A stretch of 64,000 nucleotides of DNA from Arthrobacter alpinus. Its GTDB lineage: Bacteria; Actinomycetota; Actinomycetes; Actinomycetales; Micrococcaceae. The stretch covers positions 4,092,001-4,156,000 of the forward strand of contig NZ_CP013200.1 in assembly GCF_001445575.1 (NCBI RefSeq), given 5' to 3'. Positions within the stretch are counted from its first letter, which is position 1. Each line of letters begins with the position of its first letter. The translations under genes were made by a program, and so were the position numbers. The notes below the pieces were generated by a model. The model was not told where the DNA came from. It saw only the letters and a program-made list of their open reading frames with translations, and did not search any database. Shown piece after piece: positions 9,306 to 16,770 of this stretch.

Positions 9306-9324
9306 CTTGCTCTGGTGGAGCAAG
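9306..9324. terminator. Weak hairpin between convergent DUF1206 and bioD
   Basis: 7-bp arms CTTGCTC (9306-9312) and GAGCAAG (9318-9324), 5-base loop, in the 159-base convergent gap. No T-run on either side. The only terminator-like element I see for the biotin operon. Confidence 0.35.
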
Positions 9325-9405
9325 GAAAAGGTAGCTGATACTGACGCACTTCGGCCGGATGCTGCCGTTCGGTGGGTACCTTGCTGAGGCCCTAGCGCGC
9401 CCGCC

Positions 9406-10110
9406 CTACGATTCCGACCACAACTGAGGCAGATGCAGATAGTGGGGCATGCGCTCCCGGAATGTGTCCGGCGCCAACTCGGACGCGCCTGCTGGCAGGG
9501 AGCCCAGCAATGGCACGCGGAGGGAGTTGAGGTAGCGGAGGTTTCCACGCTCAAGGTCTGTGGGCGATTCCGGCCATGAGCCAATGACCAATCCGGCCGC
9601 AGGAAGTCCGCGGCGATCCAAGGCTTCAAGCGTCAATTCAGTGTGATTCAAGGTCCCCAAACCACTCCGGCAGACCACAATAGTGAGGACCCGAGCCAGT
9701 TCCTTCACACGTCCTGCAAGATCCGCGAGTGTGTGAGCTCGTTCATCCATTTCCACCAGCAGCCCACCGGCACCCTCAACAAGGACAATGCCGTGGGTCT
9801 CTAGCACCTCGCTGATGTTGTTCACGTGCTGGGTCACGGACGGCAGTATCCGTCTCTCTAGTTCTGCTGCGGCAACCGGGGCCATGGGCACCGCCAGCCG
9901 GATACCCTCGGTCACGCTCCAGATTCCGCTGAGTCGGCGCACCTCGTCCATGTCTCCGGCTTCCTCGCCAGTGACGCCTGTTTGGGTGGGTTTGTAAGCG
10001 GCCACGGTGGCTCCAGCCGCCGCAAGGGAAGCCGCTAGGGCCGCCGTCGTGACAGTTTTTCCAACGCCGGTGTCGGTTCCGGTGACGAAAATGATGGTGG
10101 GCTGATTCAT
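9406..10110 (-). CDS. bioD: ATP-dependent dethiobiotin synthetase
   Basis: 234 residues. The P-loop FVTGTDTGVGKTVTTAALAA is the BioD signature; the segment LVEGAGGLLVEMDE carries the second nucleotide/Mg motif, and CRSGLGTLNHTELTLEAL the third. BioD carboxylates 7,8-diaminopelargonate to dethiobiotin using CO2 and ATP. It is the last gene of bioB-bioA-bioF-P450-bioD, and its ATG overlaps the P450 stop by 4 bases, so it is translated in the same transcript. Confidence 0.95.
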   Translation of the reverse strand: MNQPTIIFVTGTDTGVGKTVTTAALAASLAAAGATVAAYKPTQTGVTGEEAGDMDEVRRLSGIWSVTEGIRLAVPMAPVAAAELERRILPSVTQHVNNISEVLETHGIVLVEGAGGLLVEMDERAHTLADLAGRVKELARVLTIVVCRSGLGTLNHTELTLEALDRRGLPAAGLVIGSWPESPTDLERGNLRYLNSLRVPLLGSLPAGASELAPDTFRERMPHYLHLPQLWSES

Positions 10111-11216
10111 TTGTTCCGTCCGGAGACGTTCACGGTGAGCGGCGCTTGGAAGGACAGCAACCGAAGCCAGGCAGGTTCCGGGCCCGTAAGCTCCAGCCCC
10201 GGCAGGGCACGCGCGGTTTCCTCCACCACGAGCGTCGCCTCCAGCTCGGCCAATTTGGCACCCAGGCAGCGGTGCAGACCATGACCGAAGGCTAGCGAAT
10301 ACGCAGTCGAGGCCGTATCAGCGGGGTGATGGCCACTGAGCTCCAGCAAAATTTCGGCACCGGCTGGCAGGTCGATTCCGCCGAGCGTGGTGTCCCGGGC
10401 AACGGCCCGCCGCCACGTATGCACGGAAGATTCGGTTGCCAGAACCTTACGGACGTGCGCGGCGGCCGCAACGGGTTCCGCCAATTCAGCCCACGCCGGG
10501 GCGCCAGGACTCTGCGCTTTTTCGATCCCTCGATACAGTGCCGTGCTGATCAACAAGGAGGTGGTTTCTTGGCCGGCAATGACCAGGAAATACCCCAAGG
10601 AACAAACCTCGGCCTGGCTCAGACCAGCAGCGTGCAGCACCCCGAAGAGGGAATCCGTCCCACGCGCGGCTTCTGCTTCTCCTCGAAGCCAGCAATAAAA
10701 TTCTGCGGCACTGTGCGCCAGATGAAGTTGTCTCTCTGCGTCTGGCCAACCCCAGAATAGCTCCAGAGAATCCCGGCTCCAGCGTTTCAGTAGGGACAGC
10801 TCGGGCAGCGGCAGGCCGGTCAGCTCTGCCATGATGATAGGCGGGATGTGCATGGCGATCGATTCAGCCAGGTCCACGACGCTACTGCCCGGGACATCGC
10901 GGCTCACGGAGCCGCGGTCAAGCGCCTCGGCTGTCACCTTCAGCCGCTCCACGCTCAGTGCACGGACGTGCTCAGTTATGCCCATCACCTTGGCGGGGGT
11001 GAAAAACTTCCCGACCATAGTCCGGACGGAGCGGTGTTTCTCCCCCGTGGCGGACGCCAGCACCGGAGGAAGTGCGAACCTCGCCCTGGCCAGAATGCGC
11101 AGCGTACCCGGCGCCATTTCCACCACTGAGGTCAAGGCGTTGGTGGGCACAAAGTCCTCTGTGCGCCGCATGGCTTCCTTGACCAATTGCGGATTGCTAA
11201 TGCTCGTCAGGTTCAA
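10107..11216 (-). CDS. Cytochrome P450 embedded in the biotin operon; ExxR motif not recognisable
   Basis: 369 residues from TTG 11216, chosen because AAGGAG stands 7 bases upstream; the longer frame to 11405 only mirrors bioF. P450 features: C-helix HRSVR (61-65), I-helix AGQETTS (214-220), heme loop FGHGLHRCLG with thiolate Cys317. The K-helix reads VRKVLATESSV (255-265), so the positions of the invariant Glu and Arg of ExxR appear to hold Lys257 and Ala260. The N-terminal region before the B helix is missing compared with the usual 400 or so residues. In Bacillus, P450 BioI cleaves acyl-ACP to pimeloyl-ACP; location between bioF and bioD suggests a pimeloyl-supply role, but this is inference. 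Confidence 0.85.
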   Translation of the reverse strand: MNLTSISNPQLVKEAMRRTEDFVPTNALTSVVEMAPGTLRILARARFALPPVLASATGEKHRSVRTMVGKFFTPAKVMGITEHVRALSVERLKVTAEALDRGSVSRDVPGSSVVDLAESIAMHIPPIIMAELTGLPLPELSLLKRWSRDSLELFWGWPDAERQLHLAHSAAEFYCWLRGEAEAARGTDSLFGVLHAAGLSQAEVCSLGYFLVIAGQETTSLLISTALYRGIEKAQSPGAPAWAELAEPVAAAAHVRKVLATESSVHTWRRAVARDTTLGGIDLPAGAEILLELSGHHPADTASTAYSLAFGHGLHRCLGAKLAELEATLVVEETARALPGLELTGPEPAWLRLLSFQAPLTVNVSGRNK

Positions 11217-12534
11217 AACCGGGCTCCTTGGTGGGACGGGTATGTGTTGAATGCTCGGAGGTATTGGCGAATCCACGCCACCCCACCAGCTCAGCGAGCT
11301 GTTCAGTGGCACGCCGCAGTTGCTCCGGCGTGAGAGTGGCCCGGGAGGTGAGCCTGATCCGGGATATGCCGTCAGGCACGCTGGGCGGACGGAAGCACGC
11401 AACATGAATCCCGCGCACCCGCAGCTTCTCAGTCACCTCAGCGGCACGAGCGGCTGATTCCATGGGAATCGATTGCACGGCTCCGGCCGCCACAGGCACA
11501 CCACAGCTTCGGGCCAGAATGGATGCGTTGGCACAGACGCGGTCTGCCAGTTCAGGTTCAGCCAGCACAATCCGTGCCGCTTCTGCGGCGCCGGCAGCCG
11601 CAGCCGGTGCCAGTGCGGTATCGAAAATGAAGGTCCGGGCCGAGTTGACCAGATGCTCACGCAGCGCGGGCGAGCCCAGAACGGCACCCCCCTGGGATCC
11701 GAGTGACTTGGATAGCGTGGCGGTGACAGCAACGTGCGGCGCACCCGCCAAGCCCGCCGCGTGAACGGCGCCTCTCCCGCCACCGAGCACACCTAGGCTG
11801 TGGGCCTCATCGACCAGCAAAAGGGCATCGCTTTCAGCACACATCTGCGCTAGTGAGCGCAGATTGGCCACATCACCCAGCACCGAATACACGGATTCAA
11901 CCAGCACGACGGCTCTCGGCTGGGTGCGCTGCTGCAGTGCCGCGCGGATTGCGGTGAGGCAATTGTGGGGCACGCTGACTGCCGGCGAGCGTGAGAGTCG
12001 AACGGCATCGATGAGAGATGCGTGGACGTGGGCGTCATGGACCATTAGCGTTCCCGGCCCGCCAAGTGCTGTTACAACACCAAGGTTTGCTGTGTAGCCG
12101 CTGGAGAATGCGAGCGCAGCCCGTTGCCCGGTTAAGGCTCTCAGCTGCTCCTCGAGTTTCACATGTGCCGGGGTGGTCCCGCAGACGACACGCGAGGCCC
12201 GGGCCCCGGCCCCGTACTCCTGTAACGCCGCCGTCGACGCAGCAATGACGCGTGAATCTGCGGACAGGCCCAGGTAGTCATTGGAGGCGAGGTCAATGAT
12301 CTCCCCAGCGGTCCCGCCCTCCGGGCTATCCGGATCTCCTGAGCTTTCCGGACTATCCGGATCTCCTGAGCTTTCCGGGCTGGCCGGCCACAGCCGGATC
12401 GAGTCCGTGCGCACAATGCCGCGCTGCCGGCGAACCTCGTCGCGTGAGGCCAGCCAGGCCTCCATTGCGGTGGTTGCACCCTCCGTGACACCCATAGTTG
12501 CTGGCGCGGACACGCGGTGAGGTGTCCGCGCCAT
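11197..12534 (-). CDS. bioF: 8-amino-7-oxononanoate synthase
   Basis: 445 residues, longer than the usual 385 or so because of a proline/glycine-rich N-terminal insert (two 9-residue repeats near residue 55) and a C-terminal tail that overlaps the P450 gene. Alpha-oxoamine synthase features: NDYLGLS near the start of the core, FSSGYTANLGVV, DEAHSLGVLG, and the PLP lysine in TLSKSLGSQGGAVLGS. It condenses pimeloyl thioester with alanine to KAPA. The ATG shares a base with the bioA stop (TGATG), so translation is coupled. Confidence 0.93.
   Translation of the reverse strand: MARTPHRVSAPATMGVTEGATTAMEAWLASRDEVRRQRGIVRTDSIRLWPASPESSGDPDSPESSGDPDSPEGGTAGEIIDLASNDYLGLSADSRVIAASTAALQEYGAGARASRVVCGTTPAHVKLEEQLRALTGQRAALAFSSGYTANLGVVTALGGPGTLMVHDAHVHASLIDAVRLSRSPAVSVPHNCLTAIRAALQQRTQPRAVVLVESVYSVLGDVANLRSLAQMCAESDALLLVDEAHSLGVLGGGRGAVHAAGLAGAPHVAVTATLSKSLGSQGGAVLGSPALREHLVNSARTFIFDTALAPAAAAGAAEAARIVLAEPELADRVCANASILARSCGVPVAAGAVQSIPMESAARAAEVTEKLRVRGIHVACFRPPSVPDGISRIRLTSRATLTPEQLRRATEQLAELVGWRGFANTSEHSTHTRPTKEPGFEPDEH
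12326..12379 (-). repeat. Two 27-bp tandem repeats inside bioF
   Basis: Units 12326-12352 and 12353-12379 differ at one base, and encode the 9-residue repeat SPESSGDPD twice. The insert sits ahead of the enzyme core, so copy number could vary without harming catalysis. Confidence 0.9.
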
Positions 12535-13913
12535 CAGCCGTGCACCTGTGCGATGGCCGCGGCAATGCCCTCGCCAATGGCGGCAACATCCGCCGGCACA
12601 GTGATGTAGGGCGGCATCGTATAGACCAGATTGCGAAAGGGCCGCACCCAGACACCGTGTTCCAGCGCAGCACGGGTCACTGCAGGGACATCCACGGCTT
12701 CAGCAAGCTCAACGACGCCGATGGCGCCAAGGACCCGCACATCCCGCACGGATCCCAGGTTGGCGGCCGGCGCCAGCGCCGTGGCGAGGATCTGGCCGAT
12801 CCGTCGCACGTTGCTCTGCCACTCTGATGACAACAACAGGTCCATGGATGCGCAGGCCACGGCACACGCTAATGGATTGGCCATGTATGTGGGTCCATGC
12901 AGAAGCGCACGCAGCGGAGAATCAGTGACGGTGCGTGCCACTTGCGCGGAGCACAGCATGGCCGCCAGCGTCAGGTAGCCGCCACTCAGTGCCTTGCCCA
13001 CGCACATAATGTCCGGCACCACACCTGCCCACTCCGAGGCAAAGAGCTTGCCGGTCCGGCCAAAACCTGTCGCAATTTCATCCACGATCAGCAGCAGTCC
13101 GTGATCGTCGGCCACGCGGCGTGCGGCGGCAAGACACTGTGGTGCGTAGAAGTGCATGCCGCCCGCGCCCTGCACCACAGGTTCGAGAATAATGGCGGCC
13201 AGCTCCTCCCGATGGAGCGCAACGGTTTCCTCCAACACCCCGATCCAGGCTGCGACGTCCGCCGGATCGGCTACGAGTTCCCCACCCACGAGCCGGGCCG
13301 CAGGTGGTCGCGGCAGAAAATGGTGCTTAGCCACTAGCGACGGGAACGCCGCGTGCATGCCGTCGACGGGATCGCACACGCTCATGGCCGCGAAAGTGTC
13401 ACCGTGATAGCCGCCACGCAACGCTAAAAACTGTGTGCGCTTAGGGCGGCCGAGGCCCAATTGGTACTGAATGGCGAGCTTGAGAGCCACTTCAACAGAC
13501 ACCGAGCCCGAGTCCGCAAAGAACACATGATCCAGACCGTCCGGGGTCATGGCGGTGAGCCGTTCGGCCAGTTCCACGGCGGGCTGGTGGGTGAGCCCGC
13601 CGAACATGACGTGGCTGAACTTCCCCGCCTGCTCCTGCAATGCTTGGTCCAGTACCGGGTTGCGGTAGCCGTGGATCATGGACCACCATGAGCTCATGGC
13701 ATCGATAGCCTCGAATTCACGACCATCGGCGGCACCAAGGCTTAGCCTTACCCCGGCGGCAGCGTGGACGGCGTACGGCGCGTCTTCTTCCAGTGAGGCA
13801 TAGGGGTGCCATAGCAGTCCCCTGTCCCGAGCAATGAGTGCACGTCCCCCCAGATCCGCACCAGGCACAACGTTCATAGTGGTTGCTGCGGCCCTCGCCG
13901 CAGCATCAAGCAT
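12534..13913 (-). CDS. bioA: Adenosylmethionine-8-amino-7-oxononanoate aminotransferase
   Basis: 459 residues from ATG 13913, which overlaps the bioB stop by 8 bases; ATG 13877 ([10 protein letters not shown]) is an alternative. The frame is open to 14078 but that part lies inside bioB. Class-III aminotransferase features: [14 protein letters not shown] near the N-terminus, substrate/cofactor segment [26 protein letters not shown], and the PLP lysine in [14 protein letters not shown]. BioA transfers the SAM amino group to KAPA, giving diaminopelargonate. Second gene of the biotin operon. Confidence 0.93.
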   Translation of the reverse strand: MLDAAARAAATTMNVVPGADLGGRALIARDRGLLWHPYASLEEDAPYAVHAAAGVRLSLGAADGREFEAIDAMSSWWSMIHGYRNPVLDQALQEQAGKFSHVMFGGLTHQPAVELAERLTAMTPDGLDHVFFADSGSVSVEVALKLAIQYQLGLGRPKRTQFLALRGGYHGDTFAAMSVCDPVDGMHAAFPSLVAKHHFLPRPPAARLVGGELVADPADVAAWIGVLEETVALHREELAAIILEPVVQGAGGMHFYAPQCLAAARRVADDHGLLLIVDEIATGFGRTGKLFASEWAGVVPDIMCVGKALSGGYLTLAAMLCSAQVARTVTDSPLRALLHGPTYMANPLACAVACASMDLLLSSEWQSNVRRIGQILATALAPAANLGSVRDVRVLGAIGVVELAEAVDVPAVTRAALEHGVWVRPFRNLVYTMPPYITVPADVAAIGEGIAAAIAQVHG

Positions 13914-15033
13914 TAGGGGCCACGGCCGTCCCGGCCCCACGCCGGCGGATGGTGACGGGACGGATCGCGGAGGGTCCGGCGCCGTCCCGGGCTCGGTGGG
14001 CCGAGTCCTTGCCGGCCGAGTCCTTGCCGGCCGATTTCTGCTGCTGAGAGGGCTCGGAACCCAGCACAACAAAGCCATTATCCGCGATCATGGCAAGGTC
14101 ATCGTCCCCGGACTGGCCTTCACTCGTGAGGTAGTCGCCCAGGAAGAGTGAGTTGGCTACGTGCAGGGCTAGTGGTTGGAGCGTGCGTAGATGCATTTCG
14201 CGACCGCCAGCCAAGCGTAGTTCCGTGTCGGGGCAGGCGAAACGAACCAGGGCCAGGATGCGCAGGCATTGGGTGGGGGTGAGCAGCCAGGTGTCTTCCA
14301 GCGGGGTGCCGTCGAAGGGCATGAGGAAGTTGACAGGGATGGAATCGCTGCCCAAGTCGCGGAGGGCAAAGACGGCGTCGATGAGATCATTGTTGCTCTC
14401 CCCCATGCCCACGATCAGGCCCGAACACGGTGACAGGCCGGCTTCCTTGGCATATTCCACTGTCTGCACACGCTCGGCGAAGGTGTGAGTGGAGCAGATC
14501 TCGGCGTAGTTTTCTTCGCTGGTGTTGAGATTGTGATTGTACGCATCAGCCCCTGAGGCCGCGAGGCGCTGGGCTTGGCCTTCCTTCAAGATACCGAGAC
14601 AGGCACACACCTCCACGGCAGGATATTGCTCTTTGAGGTTACCCACCATCCCGGCTACGCGGTCCACGTCGCGGTCGCTGGGCCCCTTGCCGCTGGCGAC
14701 CAGGCACACCCGCGAGGCGCCAGCGCGGATACCGTTGGCGGCCTGGGCTACGGCCTCTTCTGGTTTGAGCCAGGTGTATTTCAGGATCTGGGCGGCCGAT
14801 CCGAGGCGCTGGGAGCAGTAGGTGCAGTCCTCAGGGCAGAGACCGGATTTGAGGTTGACCAGGTAGTTGACCTTGACCGTGTTGGCGAAGTGGGCCCGTC
14901 GTAGCCGGGCGGCGGCCGCGACCAGATCGAGCAGCTGATCATCAGCGGATTCAAGGATGGCGAGTGCTTCCTCGCGGGTCAGGGTGGCGCCGTCGAGTTG
15001 GCGACTGGCTAAGTCTGCAAAGTAATTGAACAC
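13906..15033 (-). CDS. bioB: Biotin synthase (radical SAM)
   Basis: 375 residues. The radical-SAM cluster motif is [10 protein letters not shown], with the BioB-specific segments [12 protein letters not shown] and [12 protein letters not shown]. It inserts sulfur into dethiobiotin using SAM, a [4Fe-4S] and an auxiliary [2Fe-2S] cluster. A low-complexity tail of about 45 residues contains [12 protein letters not shown] repeats. The only start keeping the conserved N-terminus is GTG 15033, which lies within a palindromic operator; no Shine-Dalgarno precedes it, so the mRNA may be leaderless. First gene of the operon. Confidence 0.93.
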   Translation of the reverse strand: MFNYFADLASRQLDGATLTREEALAILESADDQLLDLVAAAARLRRAHFANTVKVNYLVNLKSGLCPEDCTYCSQRLGSAAQILKYTWLKPEEAVAQAANGIRAGASRVCLVASGKGPSDRDVDRVAGMVGNLKEQYPAVEVCACLGILKEGQAQRLAASGADAYNHNLNTSEENYAEICSTHTFAERVQTVEYAKEAGLSPCSGLIVGMGESNNDLIDAVFALRDLGSDSIPVNFLMPFDGTPLEDTWLLTPTQCLRILALVRFACPDTELRLAGGREMHLRTLQPLALHVANSLFLGDYLTSEGQSGDDDLAMIADNGFVVLGSEPSQQQKSAGKDSAGKDSAHRARDGAGPSAIRPVTIRRRGAGTAVAPNA

Positions 15034-15041
15034 TGTTCAAT
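15025..15041. promoter_or_regulatory. BioQ-type operator overlapping the bioB start codon
   Basis: Perfect palindrome ATTGAAC-ACT-GTTCAAT. The core TGAAC-N3-GTTC(A) matches what is known of BioQ boxes in corynebacteria and mycobacteria. It covers the bioB GTG (15033-15031) and lies 101 bases ahead of the divergent bioQ, so one site could repress the operon and possibly bioQ itself. Confidence 0.8.
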
Positions 15042-15141
15042 AGTGAGGTGAGCTGTGGACATTGTCAATCAGAGGCTCCGTTGATGGGGGAAGATGGAGG
15101 GGTGCCTCAATGGCATGGGGAACTGGGAAGGGTAGGCCAAG

Positions 15142-15693
15142 ATGGCGTTAACGCGTGAGGCAATCGTGGAGACAGCCATGGGAATCCTGCGTGACTACGG
15201 CCTCGCGGACTTGTCGATGCGGCGCCTGGCTCGCGATCTTGGCGTGCAGCCCGGCGCTCTGTACTGGCATGTGAAAAACAAGCAGGAATTACTCACAGTG
15301 CTCGCCGGACTGATCCTGACACCCGTGGCGATTCAGGCTCCAGATAGCCTTCGTGAGCTAGCGGTGCGTGTTCGGGAAACGCTGCTGACGGTTCGGGACA
15401 GCGCCGAGGTGGTTGCCTTGGCACACGCCCTGGATCCACTGTCCACGACCCCGCTGCAGCTTTTCGGCGTACTACTGGAAGGCGAAAAGCTGCCCGCGGA
15501 TCAAGCCGAATGGGCCGCAGAAGCGCTGGTTTCCTACGTTTTGGGTTCAGTCACTGACGAACAGACCCGTTCCGGATTGATAAGCGCCGGCCTGCTGGCG
15601 ACCACCGATCGGGATGCTGGCCAAATCTTCACCTTCGGACTGGATCTCATGCTGAACGGCCTGGCTACACAGCCCACGCACCATGCAAGCTGA
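15142..15693 (+). CDS. bioQ: TetR-family biotin-operon repressor, BioQ-like
   Basis: 183 residues. The N-terminal 50 form a TetR helix-turn-helix: VETAMGILRDYGLADLSMRRLARDLGVQPGALYWHVKNK. The C-terminal ligand domain is short. In actinobacteria, the TetR protein divergent from the biotin genes is BioQ, which represses biotin synthesis, in some species together with biotin uptake; here the gene is divergent from bioB and a BioQ-like box lies between. GGGAAGGGTAGG precedes the ATG. The name rests on context and the operator; overall resemblance alone would only give TetR family. Confidence 0.82.
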   Translation: MALTREAIVETAMGILRDYGLADLSMRRLARDLGVQPGALYWHVKNKQELLTVLAGLILTPVAIQAPDSLRELAVRVRETLLTVRDSAEVVALAHALDPLSTTPLQLFGVLLEGEKLPADQAEWAAEALVSYVLGSVTDEQTRSGLISAGLLATTDRDAGQIFTFGLDLMLNGLATQPTHHAS

Positions 15694-15824
15694 ACCGTAA
15701 CCGGCCCGACGTCAACAAAGCCGTAAGCTCATGGTTTCCTCGAGGCCGGCAGCTCTGACAACCGCACGGACTACCACCAAGGGCTTGCCGAGAGCCCATG
15801 GGCTGGCGTGGTAGCTTTGCTCTT

Positions 15825-15910
15825 GGACACTGCACGGGGTGCCGCATTGCGGCTGAGAGCTAGACCCGTCGAACCTGATCTCGATAATCCGAGCGAAGGG
15901 ATGCCGGTCC
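15825..15910 (+). promoter_or_regulatory. TPP riboswitch (THI-box) aptamer
   Basis: All conserved blocks are present in order: CGGGGTG (from 15834), a short P3 hairpin CCGC-att-GCGG, CTGAGAG, ACCCG, then GAACCTGATC, GATAAT and GCGAAGGGA. The ends pair as P1: GGAC (15825-15828) with GTCC (15907-15910), and GCA (15832-15834) with TGC (15902-15904). This matches the known TPP aptamer; on binding thiamine pyrophosphate it normally shuts off the downstream gene. The downstream genes are an SDR and a flavin monooxygenase. Confidence 0.95.
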
Positions 15911-15955
15911 GATATCTAGTACGAGAGCGCCTTTTCGGCGCATGTCTCGCTCTTT

Positions 15956-15988
15956 TGTGCATCCTTTCGCTCTTCTGAAAGGTGCACA
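15956..15988 (+). promoter_or_regulatory. Shine-Dalgarno-sequestering hairpin, expression platform of the TPP riboswitch
   Basis: Arms TGTGCA (15956-15961) plus CCTTT (15963-15967) pair with AAAGG (15978-15982) plus TGCACA (15983-15988), one bulged base, 10-base loop. AAAGG is the ribosome site of the ATG at 15990 (7-base spacer), so the folded form hides it. An earlier hairpin GCGCC-ttttc-GGCGC lies between aptamer and sequestor. No terminator T-run is obvious, so control is probably at translation. Confidence 0.78.
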
Positions 15989-15989
15989 C

Positions 15990-16754
15990 ATGCTCATCAA
16001 AGACCAGATAGTTCTCATCACCGGCGCTGGACGCGGACTCGGTGTGGACATAGCACGCTCCTTCGCCCGTGAAGGCGCCCGGATGGCGTTGAACTACCGC
16101 AACAGCGAATCCGCCGCCCATCAGCTGGCCGCAGAATTCGGGCCGGAAAGGGCCATTGCGCTGCGTGCTGACGTTACCGCGTTCGATGAAGTAACAGCGA
16201 TGGTCAGCGCCGCCGCCGAGCACTTCGGTGCACCGCTCACCACCCTAATCAACAATGCCTTGCCGGACTTTTCCTTCAATGGCGACGGAAGATCCAAAGT
16301 CGATGAGATTGGCTTCGAGGCATTCCATACCCAGTTCTCCGGTGTTGTTGGCGGGGCACTGAACACCATCCAAGCCGTACTGCCGGGCCTCAGGGAAGCC
16401 GGCTTCGGCACCATTGTGAACATCGGCACCAACCTCTTTCAGAATCCCGTGGTCCCCTACCACGACTACACTGCGGCCAAAGCTGCCCTCTTGGCACTGA
16501 CACGGACGTTCGCGGCCGATCTGGGACCGGAAAATATCCGCGTCAACATGGTTTCCGGCGGGCTGTTGCGCAGCACTGACGCTTCTTCGGCTACCCCCGC
16601 CAGCGTCTTTGACGTGATCGCTGCTGGGACTCCGCTGCGCAAGGTCACTACTCCCGCCGAATTTGCCGATGCCGCCTTATTCTTCGCATCTCCATGGTCG
16701 CGGGCGGTGACGGGACAAAATCTTGTGGTCGACGGCGGACTGGTGATGAACTAG
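15990..16754 (+). CDS. SDR-family oxidoreductase under TPP-riboswitch control
   Basis: 254 residues from ATG 15990, fixed by AAAGG at 15978. Classical SDR: cofactor motif TGAGRGLG (about 11-18), NNAL in place of NNAG near residue 88, catalytic YTAAK near 160 and the C-terminal VVDGGLVMN. Closest in type to 3-oxoacyl-ACP-reductase-like SDRs. No classical thiamine gene is adjacent; the SDR is followed 16 bases later by a flavin monooxygenase. Control by a TPP aptamer implies a job in making, salvaging or remodelling thiamine or a precursor. I recall, unverified, that comparative genomics noted THI-linked SDRs of unknown function. The reaction cannot be assigned. Confidence 0.88.
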   Translation: MLIKDQIVLITGAGRGLGVDIARSFAREGARMALNYRNSESAAHQLAAEFGPERAIALRADVTAFDEVTAMVSAAAEHFGAPLTTLINNALPDFSFNGDGRSKVDEIGFEAFHTQFSGVVGGALNTIQAVLPGLREAGFGTIVNIGTNLFQNPVVPYHDYTAAKAALLALTRTFAADLGPENIRVNMVSGGLLRSTDASSATPASVFDVIAAGTPLRKVTTPAEFADAALFFASPWSRAVTGQNLVVDGGLVMN

Positions 16755-16770
16755 CAGGCGGGGAAAGATC

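Noticed and set aside
11217..11405. N-terminal extension of the P450 that would give a normal length
   Set aside because: The extension overlaps the bioF C-terminus in another frame and does not look like a P450 N-terminus; TTG 11216 has AAGGAG at good spacing.
13914..14078. Extension of bioA into bioB
   Set aside because: Proline/arginine-rich shadow of the bioB tail; no family similarity.
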